Positions 1 to 8,003 of a DNA stretch of 64,000 bases are shown here, one piece after another. The notes beneath the pieces were generated by a model. That model was given only the letters and a program-made list of their open reading frames with translations. It did no database searches and was not told the DNA's origin. Both the position numbers and the translations under genes were made by a program. The first letter of the stretch is position 1, and the number at the start of each line of letters is the position of its first letter. Source of the DNA: Lignipirellula cremea (GTDB taxonomy: Bacteria > Planctomycetota > Planctomycetia > Pirellulales > Pirellulaceae); assembly GCF_007751035.1 (NCBI RefSeq), contig NZ_CP036433.1, positions 2,957,001-3,021,000 of the forward strand, read 5' to 3'.

Positions 1-181
1 CATGGGATCGTCTCCAGAACGGGGGCGTTGGCTGGCGGGGTGTGCCGGATGGTTTGACGCAGCGGCGCCGGTTCAGGTTCCCAAAAAGCCGTATTTTCTG
101 GTGCGCGACGGGTTCCAGAAGGGTCGCTTGGGAGCGGGAGGGAAGAAGGTTCAAGCCGGCGAACTGCTAAAGGCGATATAA
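1..181 (+). CDS. 3' end of a truncated unknown CDS
   Basis: An open frame runs from the window edge to TAA at 179-181. It encodes about 59 residues ending in a basic, Gly-rich tail (KKVQAGELLKAI). No family is recognised. The frame contains an ATG at position 2, but the gene probably begins upstream of the window because no ribosome binding site is visible. It lies codirectional with the lipoprotein gene that starts at 334. Confidence 0.45.
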   Translation, partial: MGSSPERGRWLAGCAGWFDAAAPVQVPKKPYFLVRDGFQKGRLGAGGKKVQAGELLKAI

Positions 182-333
182 GACGCAGGCGCTCCTGCCG
201 GCTCCTGCCTGATGGCGCCAATGTAATCTTGACCCCTTGCGTTCGACCTGCGACTATTCCGCACCGGTTGAATCACGCCGCAGAATTTTGGCGGGGCTGC
301 CTCTGCGACGCCGTTTGTTGGGAAGCAAACTCT

Positions 334-945
334 ATGAAAAGCACGCATCTCCTGCTCGCCGCTGTAGCTATGTCGACGGCGTTGTCGGGCTGTCAGTCGC
401 CCTACTACAAGGACCAGGGAGCCGCCCTGGGAGCTCTGGGCGGAGCCGGACTTGGCGCCGTGATTGGCGAACATAACGATAACCCGCTTGCTGGCGCCGC
501 CATTGGCGCCGGGATTGGCGCTCTGACGGGAGCCGTAATTGGCGACGGAATTGATCGAGATCAGGCCTATCAAAGGGCCGCGATTGAATCCCAGGTCGGC
601 CGGCAAGTGGCGGGCGCCGCGACGGTGGGCGATGTGATTGAAATGACCCGCGCCGGCGTCAGCGAACAGGTGATCGTCAACCATGTCCGCTCTAATGGCG
701 TCGCGCAGCAAATCGGCCGTAACGAAATCGTCGCCATGACCCAGGCGGGCGTCGGCCCGAATGTGATCAGCACCATGCAGACGACCGGCCTGCCGGCTTT
801 GTCGGCTCCGCCGGCCCGCCCGGTGATTGTGGAAGAGCACTATTACACCCCGCGGCCGTACTACCCGCGGTACTACCATCATCACCACCACCACCGCCCT
901 CGCCCGCATTGCGGTCCGAGCTGGGGATTCAGCGCCCACTTCTAA
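334..945 (+). CDS. Glycine-zipper lipoprotein with a His-rich tail
   Basis: A 203-aa exported protein. The first 21 residues form a lipoprotein signal ending in LSGC, so a membrane-anchored lipoprotein is expected. Residues about 28-75 hold glycine-zipper repeats (GALGGAGLGAVIG and GAAIGAGIGALTGAVIG), typical of small outer-membrane or envelope lipoproteins. The middle carries two similar segments (VIEMTRAGVSEQVIVNHV and IVAMTQAGVGPNVISTM), a short helical duplication. The C-terminus is rich in Tyr, Pro and His and contains six consecutive histidines, which may bind metal. The start at 334 was chosen over 229 because GGAAG lies upstream at a suitable distance and the signal peptide begins there. 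Confidence 0.85.
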   Translation: MKSTHLLLAAVAMSTALSGCQSPYYKDQGAALGALGGAGLGAVIGEHNDNPLAGAAIGAGIGALTGAVIGDGIDRDQAYQRAAIESQVGRQVAGAATVGDVIEMTRAGVSEQVIVNHVRSNGVAQQIGRNEIVAMTQAGVGPNVISTMQTTGLPALSAPPARPVIVEEHYYTPRPYYPRYYHHHHHHRPRPHCGPSWGFSAHF

Positions 946-1116
946 CGCCTCGTTTTGATCAGGCGGCGCCAGACGGAATCGTCTCGTGGTGAGGGGCGAA
1001 AACACCGCCAACAGGACGCGCTTCATCCGGGCGGGAAAGTCGTGCGTCCCGCCCCGGAGGACGCCCGCTCAGGAAGCTCCTGCTGCGGGCTCGGCTGCCG
1101 GAAAACGGCGACCGAT

Positions 1117-2403
1117 CTATCGACCGTAATGCTTGTCGGCGAAGTCCATGTACTGCTTCCAGTCGTACGACGTTACGTCGTGCTTGCCGGTGCGCAGGTG
1201 ATAGCCAATGCGTCCCCTGACCGGTTGGTCAGCGGCCGGCATCTCTTTCGCCGGGAAGGACTCTTTCCCCAGCAGCAGGTCGTATACCGGCGCTGCATTT
1301 TTGCAGGCGAGGAACTCGCCGCGCGGATCGGCCCAGGTGTCTTCGGTTGCGCTGGCCACATACACGGGACGCGGCGCCACGAGTGCGACCAGTTCGTGCT
1401 GGTCGACGGGGCAGCTATTTTCGTTGTCGTTGTACTGCTTGAAGTTCTCGCAGAACCAGTGCGGGAACGAGGTGTTGATCCGCTTGACCGTTTCGCCAAT
1501 CGCCCGGCGGCTGAGGGCGGCCCCGCCGCAGCCGGAGTCGTTGGAGATGACGATCGCAAAACGTTCGTCCCGCGCGCCGGCCCAGATGGCTGTTTTTCCC
1601 AATCGCGAATGGCCCATCACGGCGACTTTGGCGGCATCGATCTGCTTGTCGGTCTCAAGATAATCCAGGGCGCAGCTCAGACCCCAGGCCCAGGCGCTGA
1701 TCGTGCCCCACTCGTCGGCGGCGGGGCGGGTTTGTCCCTTTTTGTAGAAGAGCGGGTGCACGCCGTTCTGAAAGCCGTCGTTGAAATCGGGATCGATGTC
1801 GCCGTTGTAGATGGTGACCAGGCCGTAGCCGCGGTCGATGATTTCTTCCACAGGCCAGCGAGTCGTGGAGGCGCCGCGGGTCGCCTCGGTCGCCTTGTTA
1901 TCCTTCACGTTCGCATACCGTGAAGGCACCCAGTTGGGGTTAAGATGGATGCCCGGATCGGCTTCGATCGAGTGGTTGCCGGCGAAGTTCAAACCCATGA
2001 ATACGGGAACGGGTCCTTTGGCTTTGGCCGGCAGATAGATCAGCAGTTCCATCGCCGGGCTGTCGGGACGATCGCCGAAACGGACCATTACCTGGCGGCG
2101 GATCGCCTTGCCCTGCAGGTAGTCGCCCGCTTGTTCCAGGACTTCGAACTGCAGGTTCTTCGGCTTGTCGGGGCAGCGGCCGTAGACTTGCTCTTCAAAC
2201 TGCGACAGGATCTCGGGCCGGCGAACTTCGCGCCAGGTTTTGGCGTCGGCGACCTTCTTGCCGGCGAGAGTCGTGAGCGGATCGGGCAACTGGTACGACG
2301 GAATCAGGGCTTCGTCGTAATTGACCTGGGCGAACCCAGGCGCCGCGATCAACAGCAGCGCGGCGGCGCCGGTAAACATCCCGAAGGGAAAGCGTTTCAA
2401 CAT
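1117..2403 (-). CDS. CE15-like carbohydrate esterase (glucuronoyl esterase family)
   Basis: A 428-aa secreted alpha/beta hydrolase with a signal peptide at residues 1-25 (cleavage after GFA). The nucleophile elbow GHSRLGK (Ser266) matches the GxSRxGK form of family CE15. Bacterial CE15 enzymes place the acid in a segment like TEDTWADP (Glu354 here), and the histidine is likely His408 in TGKHDVT. The family cleaves esters between glucuronoxylan and lignin, but some members were annotated as acetyl xylan esterases and the substrate here is unknown. The length is normal for the family. It is encoded opposite to the lipoprotein gene and stands alone. Confidence 0.85.
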   Translation of the reverse strand: MLKRFPFGMFTGAAALLLIAAPGFAQVNYDEALIPSYQLPDPLTTLAGKKVADAKTWREVRRPEILSQFEEQVYGRCPDKPKNLQFEVLEQAGDYLQGKAIRRQVMVRFGDRPDSPAMELLIYLPAKAKGPVPVFMGLNFAGNHSIEADPGIHLNPNWVPSRYANVKDNKATEATRGASTTRWPVEEIIDRGYGLVTIYNGDIDPDFNDGFQNGVHPLFYKKGQTRPAADEWGTISAWAWGLSCALDYLETDKQIDAAKVAVMGHSRLGKTAIWAGARDERFAIVISNDSGCGGAALSRRAIGETVKRINTSFPHWFCENFKQYNDNENSCPVDQHELVALVAPRPVYVASATEDTWADPRGEFLACKNAAPVYDLLLGKESFPAKEMPAADQPVRGRIGYHLRTGKHDVTSYDWKQYMDFADKHYGR

Positions 2404-2483
2404 GGCGGGTCATCTATGGGGGAAGCGGGAAAGGGTCGTAAGTTTCCCCCAAGAATAAACCGCCGCGGGCCGGGCGTCGAGCG

Positions 2484-3563
2484 TTAGCGACGTTTCGACG
2501 GCGTGAGTTCAATCGACTTCAGCTCCATCAGTTCGGCGCCGGACATTTCTGCAGCCTTGACGGTCAGCAGGTATTCGCTCTTTTTCGGCAGTCGGAGCAC
2601 GAACTCGTCGATGTTGAACTGGCCATCCCCTTTGACGCGGACGCTCCGTTTTCTTTCCGACTCCCCGTTGGAGACCGTGAAGGAGCCTTTGTCGCGGGCC
2701 GAGTGCAACACGCGAACCGTGTAGTAGGAACTGGTTTTTACCTCAACCCGCCAGGTGGCGACTGAGTCAAACGACGACCAGTTGCCGATCACAGGCTCTC
2801 CGCCCTGGGAAGTTACCAGGAGACCGCCCGTCAGCTCCGCCTGGTCGGGACGAAGGGTAATCACGCCGCCTGCTCCGGCCGTCGCCAGCGGGATTGAAGG
2901 AGTCGGCGGAAGATTCGCGGGGACCGGCGTTTCAACGACTGGCGCGGCGACTTCGGTCGACGCTGGGGCGGGCGGGGAACTGTCTGACCGGGCGAACCAG
3001 ACGATGCCGCCCAGGAGCACGAGGGCCAGGCCGGCGCCGGCGCCAATCGCCAAGGGCGATCGCCAGAACGGAGTGGCGGCCGCCTCATCGACTTCCGGCT
3101 CTTCGCCAGGAGTTGCGGCAGGTCCGCCCTGCAGATTCCCCAGCGGGGCTCCGCCCGGATACGGAGCTGTGGACGCGGCTGCCGGATCCGTGCCGGGAGC
3201 ACGGCGCATGGCGGCTCGCATTTCGGCGAAATGTTGAACTTCGTTGCTGACCGATGGCGACGATGGGGATGCGGGCGACGCCGCACCGCCAAGGGCCAGG
3301 CTGTGATCGTAGGCCGCCCTGGCCTGGGGATCGAGCAGGCAGAGTTGGGCCGATGCTAGTTCGTTGAGGATTGCTTCGGCGTCGCGGGCGTGGGGACCGA
3401 CCGCGCAGGTTCGTACATGCTGGATGCGGCGCTCGGCCGCTGCCGCGATCCGTTGCGGGTCGCGTTCACTGGGCTCCAAACCGAGCAGCCGATAATAGTC
3501 CAGCGGCTGGTCGCTCGGGGGGATGCCGAGCCATTCCCGGTACGGATCAAATTTGTCTGCCAT
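2484..3563 (-). CDS. J-domain-like membrane protein typical of planctomycetes
   Basis: A 359-aa protein starting at MADKFDPY. Residues 1-100 form a helical module with YYRLLGLEP and a chain of short helices that resembles a DnaJ J-domain; I do not see the catalytic HPD, so it is J-like rather than a proven cochaperone. A Pro/Ala-rich linker follows, then one membrane helix at about 168-190 and an outside beta-rich C-terminal domain of about 110 residues that ends in SKRR. The longer frame to 3695 was rejected because the J-like module begins at 3563. Function unknown. Similar N-terminal modules occur in many planctomycete membrane proteins. Confidence 0.75.
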   Translation of the reverse strand: MADKFDPYREWLGIPPSDQPLDYYRLLGLEPSERDPQRIAAAAERRIQHVRTCAVGPHARDAEAILNELASAQLCLLDPQARAAYDHSLALGGAASPASPSSPSVSNEVQHFAEMRAAMRRAPGTDPAAASTAPYPGGAPLGNLQGGPAATPGEEPEVDEAAATPFWRSPLAIGAGAGLALVLLGGIVWFARSDSSPPAPASTEVAAPVVETPVPANLPPTPSIPLATAGAGGVITLRPDQAELTGGLLVTSQGGEPVIGNWSSFDSVATWRVEVKTSSYYTVRVLHSARDKGSFTVSNGESERKRSVRVKGDGQFNIDEFVLRLPKKSEYLLTVKAAEMSGAELMELKSIELTPSKRR

Positions 3564-3813
3564 CAGCCACGCTTTCCCGCAACGATTCTTCGCGTTGATC
3601 GTCCTGCATGAATTTTCAGCCGCTTGAAGATGGTCGCCTGTTACGCTGCGAAACGACGGAATGCCGCTTCGCAGAACCGTCGTCTTTCCTTCCATGAAAG
3701 AACGCGTACTTTCGCGGGGCGAAACCCGATTTTCTGCGCCGTTTCTCGTGCGACATGCGGGAGCCGGGGCGGCGCCGGTTCCCGCGCAATCGAAGCGAGC
3801 CGTATCGCCCGTA

Positions 3814-5097
3814 CTAGACGGTCGGCTCCCACTTGGGATTGTACTCGCGCGACCAGAGCTTTTCGGCGGCGGCGTCGTCCTGGATGTGGCCGTTCTCGGG
3901 ATCGGTCGTCAGGGCCCGACCGGTTCGCTGGGCGATGTTCCCCAGGTGGCACAGCAGCGTGCTCTTGTGGGCGATTTCGATATCGGCGTTCGGCCGTTCG
4001 CCGGTGCGGATGCAATCGAGGAAGTTGGCAAAGTGTTCCGCATCGCCGCCGGACGGCTCTTTTTTCTCGACGACTTTGTTACGCATGTCGAAAATGGTGT
4101 AGCCCGTATCCTGCAGCAGGAGGGTGCCTTCATCGCCGTGGAAGCAGATGCCGAACATGGAATCCTGGTCGCCAAAGGGAGACCAGCTGAGCCCTTCCCA
4201 GGTGATCATTTTGTCGCCGAATTCATAGCTGACCATCTGCGTGTCAGCCGTTTCCTGGTCGTCTTCAAATCGGTAGCGACCGCCGGCGGAAGTGACGCGG
4301 GTGGGGTAGTCGACTTCCATCCCCCAGCGAGCCACGTCGAGCGCGTGCACGCCGTTGTTGCCCAGTTCGCCGTTCCCCCAGTGCCAGTGCCAGTGCCAGT
4401 TGTAATGGATCACGTTGTCCTTGTAGACGCGTTCCGGCGCCGGGCCTTGCCAGAGGGCGTAGTCGAGCCACTTGGGCGGAGCCATTTCTTTCCCCACGCC
4501 GATCGCTCCGCGACGATTGTTGTACCAGGTGCGGGCGTACAGGCAGCGGCCGATATCGCCGTTTTGCACGCGTTCCACGCCTTCGATAATCGAAGGACGG
4601 CTGCGGCGCTGGGAGCCCATCTGCACCACGCGGCTATGCTTGCGGGCGGCGGCGACGGCCAGTTCGCCTTCGGCTGCGGTCTGGCTGCAGGGCTTTTCGA
4701 CATAGACATGCTTGCCCGCTTTGCAGCCGAGAATGGTGGCCGGCGCGTGCCAGTGGTTGGGGGCGGCGACGACCAGGACATCGACGGATTGATCGTCCAG
4801 TATTTTGCGGAAATCGGCGACGCCTTCGGGCTTCCGTTTCTGGAAGCCATCGACGGCGGCCTGCCCGCCGGCAATGGCGCGTTCGTCGACATCGGCGATG
4901 TAGGCCACTTCGCAGTTGGGCTGTTGCGAGAAACCACGGGCCAGGGAACGTCCGCGTCCGTTCACGCCCATCACGCCGACGACGATGGTTTCGTTCGCAC
5001 TCTCTTCAGCGGCTTTCGCATGGGTGAGAGCCAACGCCCCCAGCGCTCCGGCGGCGCCCGCCTCGAGAAACCGACGTCGATCAACCTGGGGAGCCAT
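3814..5097 (-). CDS. Tat-exported Gfo/Idh/MocA family oxidoreductase
   Basis: A 427-aa protein. The N-terminus has a twin-arginine signal (DRRRFLEAGAAGALGALALTHAKA), so it is exported folded. An NAD(P)-binding Rossmann segment (VVGVMGVNGRGR) follows at about 39-50. The family motif EKP (YVEKPCSQTAAEGE) lies near residue 140 and supplies the catalytic lysine. The C-terminal beta-sheet domain is present up to PKWEPTV. Planctomycetes carry many such paralogues thought to act on sugars or cyclitols; the substrate cannot be told. The start at 5097 rather than 5109 puts the RR pair close to the N-terminus. Confidence 0.9.
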   Translation of the reverse strand: MAPQVDRRRFLEAGAAGALGALALTHAKAAEESANETIVVGVMGVNGRGRSLARGFSQQPNCEVAYIADVDERAIAGGQAAVDGFQKRKPEGVADFRKILDDQSVDVLVVAAPNHWHAPATILGCKAGKHVYVEKPCSQTAAEGELAVAAARKHSRVVQMGSQRRSRPSIIEGVERVQNGDIGRCLYARTWYNNRRGAIGVGKEMAPPKWLDYALWQGPAPERVYKDNVIHYNWHWHWHWGNGELGNNGVHALDVARWGMEVDYPTRVTSAGGRYRFEDDQETADTQMVSYEFGDKMITWEGLSWSPFGDQDSMFGICFHGDEGTLLLQDTGYTIFDMRNKVVEKKEPSGGDAEHFANFLDCIRTGERPNADIEIAHKSTLLCHLGNIAQRTGRALTTDPENGHIQDDAAAEKLWSREYNPKWEPTV

Positions 5098-5385
5098 AAC
5101 CAGCCTCACTTGAAAGGGGTGCTATAAAACGGTGGGAATCATGTCGGCAGGGATTGCTTGTCCGAATCGCAGCCCAGGCGGTTTATCGTTTTTCGCTTTG
5201 CAAAAGGGGAAAACCCTTCAGGGGAGCAAAAGGCGACGTTCCTGGAAGCGATCCGGTAAAAACAGTTATTGCGAGGCGCCTGTGTGTAATGCCTGCAAAG
5301 GGTTTATCGGTTGTTATGTTAGCACGCCCAATCGGGCTTGTAAAAAGCCTGGTCAGGCGAATGAAAAGGGTTATAGGGGCAAACC
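5098..5385. other. Intergenic region upstream of the oxidoreductase
   Basis: About 290 bases. No convincing gene, RNA or terminator was seen. It probably holds the promoter of the oxidoreductase and the 3' end of the small membrane protein transcript, but no clear promoter hexamers were identified. Confidence 0.4.
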
Positions 5386-5730
5386 TCAATTTCGGCGTCG
5401 CGCTACCTGCCGCCGCCGCAAAGCCGGGCCGCCGGCTTGCCCTGGCCGAACAAAAAACATGCCGGTCCAGCGAGCGACCAGCGCGGCCGCCAGCGCCGAG
5501 AAAAATGGCAGTCCGTAGTAAGGCAGCCAGGAAGCGGCGTACGCCACGGTAACGCTGGCCGTGAGCCCGTAGAAGGCAATTTTGAACAGCGAAAATACGA
5601 CGAAGAAAACAAAAGAGGCCAAAGACGCCAGCAACCAGGCCGCGACCAGACGTTTTGCCAGCGAGGTCTCCGGCGGCGTGGACGGCGCGTCGCCGGGCGA
5701 GCGGTAAGGATTGCTGTCGAAATCGGTCAC
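5386..5730 (-). CDS. Small two-helix membrane protein, unknown
   Basis: A 114-aa protein starting at a GTG codon. The GTG was chosen because GGGAG lies five bases upstream, and the product then begins near SNPYRSPGD, an NPY-x-SP N-terminus common in small planctomycete membrane proteins. Two hydrophobic helices occupy about residues 28-62 and 70-92, with a basic C-terminal tail. The open frame extends upstream to 5814 but that part looks unlike protein. Function unknown. Confidence 0.65.
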   Translation of the reverse strand: MTDFDSNPYRSPGDAPSTPPETSLAKRLVAAWLLASLASFVFFVVFSLFKIAFYGLTASVTVAYAASWLPYYGLPFFSALAAALVARWTGMFFVRPGQAGGPALRRRQVARRRN

Positions 5731-5820
5731 AAGTGCTCCCGCTCGGTCACCAGGCGACGAGATCAGATTAAGGCCCGCAGTCGAGTCGAAAGGTTGTCCG
5801 CGGCGGACGGACAAGGAATG

Positions 5821-6726
5821 TCAGGCGGGCGGCACATCGCAGCGGCGTTTGGTCATGCGGATCTGATTGCCGGAGTCGTTATGGGAAACGCTATCCATAA
5901 AGGCGTTGATCAGAAACAGACCGCGCCCGCTGATCTGATCCAGGCGATCCAGGTTGGTGGGATCGGGAATCTTGCTGGGGTCAAAGCCAGGGCCTTCATC
6001 GCGTACGGTGATGTTGGCTTCGTCGCGGGTCACGTGGACATTGACATAGACCCGCCGGGAAGCGAACGGGGCTTCATGGCGGCGCTGGTTCGCCAGGGCC
6101 AGATACGCCATGCCGTCGTCGACTTCACGGAGGGAGCTGGGAACTTCGAGGTTGCCGTGCACGATGGCGTTGACCAGCGCTTCATCGACGGCCGTGCCGA
6201 TCTGCATCAGCTCGGAAGGACCGCAGACGCCCATCTCGGAAATTTGTTGCTGGATCTTGCCGATCACTGCCGGAGCCAGGGCGTTGTCGTTGAGCAGGAC
6301 GTATTCGACTTCGCTGCGTGAGACGAAGCGGATAATGCCGTGGCTGTCGCGGTTCACTGCGGCCACCGCCAGCACCCTTTCGATGGTTTCCAGAAGATCC
6401 TGCGGCGAGCGGCTTTTGGAGATGAAGGTCGCCGCCCCCCCGTGCAGCGCATCGACGGCGACTTGTTCGCTGCCGGCGGTCGTTAAAATGATGGGCACCT
6501 GCGGCGCAGCGCGGCGGGCCGCCACGACCAGTTCCAGGCCGTCCATTTCGGGCATGTGCAGATCGGTCAGCAGCAAGGCGGGCTCCTGCTGCACGACAGC
6601 GTCGAGAGCCGTGCGGCCGTTCTCGGCCAGCACGACGCGATAGCCGTGCTTCTCAAGAATCAGGCGGTAACGCGTCGCCTGTGTGCGGTTGTCTTCCGCC
6701 ACAACGATGAGAGCGGGGTGATCCAT
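5821..6726 (-). CDS. Response regulator with C-terminal RsbW-like ATPase domain
   Basis: A 301-aa cytoplasmic protein. Residues 1-120 are a receiver domain with the acidic pair E11/D12, the phosphoacceptor D55 in LLTDLHMPEMDG, and a lysine in SKSRS. Residues about 170-295 are a HATPase_c_2-type (anti-sigma kinase, GHKL) domain: N-box EALVNAIVHGN, DEGPGFDPSKIPDP and SGRGLFLINAFMD. The fusion suggests a phosphorylation-controlled protein kinase or anti-sigma-like switch. It is a tandem paralogue of the gene just upstream, with 73 bases between them, and probably shares a transcript. The 6726 start lies 46 codons inside the open frame, at the first residue of the receiver fold. Confidence 0.88.
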   Translation of the reverse strand: MDHPALIVVAEDNRTQATRYRLILEKHGYRVVLAENGRTALDAVVQQEPALLLTDLHMPEMDGLELVVAARRAAPQVPIILTTAGSEQVAVDALHGGAATFISKSRSPQDLLETIERVLAVAAVNRDSHGIIRFVSRSEVEYVLLNDNALAPAVIGKIQQQISEMGVCGPSELMQIGTAVDEALVNAIVHGNLEVPSSLREVDDGMAYLALANQRRHEAPFASRRVYVNVHVTRDEANITVRDEGPGFDPSKIPDPTNLDRLDQISGRGLFLINAFMDSVSHNDSGNQIRMTKRRCDVPPA

Positions 6727-6799
6727 GGATGCTTCCAATCCCGGAGACGCGTTGTCAAATAAGGGCGGCCTGCGACCAACGCCAGCGCGCGAGCAGCGG

Positions 6800-7723
6800 C
6801 TAGGAGGCCGAAACTCCCTGGCGGGGCGGGCTGGCTTTCCTGATAAGGGTGACTTCGTTTCCACGTGCGTTAAAGATGACTTCGTCCATAAAACTGCGCA
6901 TCAGCAGCAGCCCGCGACCGGACTGGTCCACGACAAACAGCTGGTCGTCGCCACCCTGCTGTGCCGCATGGTCGAAGCCGGGGCCTTCATCGCGAATAAT
7001 GAATTTGCCCTGCTCCTGCGTAATGACCGCGTCGACGAACACTTTGCGATTGCAGTACGGCTCATTGCTGCGGCGGCGATCGACCAGGCCGGCTTCTTCG
7101 CCCGTCAGCAGATTGACGCTCTCTTGTTCCATTTGCTCACGCGTGATCTCCAGGTTGCCGCGGAAGATGGCGTTCAGCAGGGCGTGCTCCAGCGCACTGC
7201 CCAGCCGCACCCGGTCCGCAGCGTCGCACAGGCCGATGCCTTCGGCCATCTGCTGCAGCAAGTCGACGAGAATGTCGATCATTTCCGGGTCGTTCGGAAT
7301 GGAAAGCGTCAAAGCCTGTTTCTCAATACAACCGACCAGCCGGGCATAACGGCGATCAGCGTGCATCAGCGACAAGGTGTGTTCGATCGTTTCCGGCAGC
7401 AGGGCGTGCAACTTGGATTTGGGAACATAACCGGCCGCGCCCTGGGCCAGCGCCTCGACCGCCAGTTCGTCGCTGCCTTCGGCCGTCATGAGAATGACGG
7501 GAATCTGCGGACAGGTCAGTCGCATCTGCCCGACCAGTTCCAGGCCGTCCATTTCTGGCATCTGCATGTCGGTCAGCACCAGGTCCGGCGCTTCTTTCTC
7601 AATCGCCTGCAGGGCCTCCAGGCCGTTTCCAGCCAGGCTGACCCGATACGCGGCCTGTTTGAGAAAAAGCTGGATTTGTATCGCCTGCGTGGCGCTATCT
7701 TCGACGACGAGAATGTGTTGCAT
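6800..7723 (-). CDS. Response regulator with C-terminal RsbW-like ATPase domain (paralogue)
   Basis: A 307-aa protein built like its downstream neighbour. The receiver part has E8/D9, D52 in VLTDMQMPEMDG and a lysine in VPKSK. The ATPase part has EHALLNAIFRGN, DEGPGFDHAAQQG and SGRGLLLMRSFMDEV. The N-box reads IFRGN where the paralogue has IVHGN, so ATP binding may differ. The two genes form a tandem duplication on the minus strand and are likely cotranscribed from a promoter above 7723. Partner sigma factor or phosphatase is not encoded next to them. Confidence 0.88.
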   Translation of the reverse strand: MQHILVVEDSATQAIQIQLFLKQAAYRVSLAGNGLEALQAIEKEAPDLVLTDMQMPEMDGLELVGQMRLTCPQIPVILMTAEGSDELAVEALAQGAAGYVPKSKLHALLPETIEHTLSLMHADRRYARLVGCIEKQALTLSIPNDPEMIDILVDLLQQMAEGIGLCDAADRVRLGSALEHALLNAIFRGNLEITREQMEQESVNLLTGEEAGLVDRRRSNEPYCNRKVFVDAVITQEQGKFIIRDEGPGFDHAAQQGGDDQLFVVDQSGRGLLLMRSFMDEVIFNARGNEVTLIRKASPPRQGVSAS

Positions 7724-7941
7724 GAGGACCTCTGCTGGAGAAGACGCCAGCGACGCTCCAGATCAGACGGGGAGCCAGGCGAAGCGGCCTCGGGATTTTA
7801 CCAGATATTTTCCGCCAGGGGAGATTGCAGCCGGAAAGCACTCACCGCCCTGCTTCCGTGGTCATCCGGCAACACCGCCCAGCCGATCCCGTAACGCAGG
7901 CCGGGAAATCCGGTCAATGCGAAGTGCGTCATGCGACGCAA

Positions 7942-7980
7942 TAAAAAAGGCCTCCCTGCTGTTGAGTGCAGGGAGGCCTT
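7942..7980 (-). terminator. Strong intrinsic terminator of the DUF11-repeat gene
   Basis: A perfect 13-bp stem (7947-7959 with 7968-7980, loop of 8) is followed on the minus strand by a run of six T residues at 7943-7948. It lies 24 bases past the stop codon of the minus-strand gene at 8004-9902. Confidence 0.9.
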
Positions 7981-8003
7981 GAGGATTCATTGGGAAAGGA
8001 GCC

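Noticed and set aside
228-265. Promoter TTGACC...TATTCC before the lipoprotein gene
   Set aside because: The spacing is about 20 bases and the second box is weak.
151-1026. Long minus-strand frame over the lipoprotein gene
   Set aside because: It is the shadow of the lipoprotein gene; its sequence is Arg/His-rich without any family pattern and there is no start signal.
3661-5127. 488-aa plus-strand frame across the oxidoreductase
   Set aside because: It mirrors the minus-strand oxidoreductase, whose Tat signal and EKP motif are clear.
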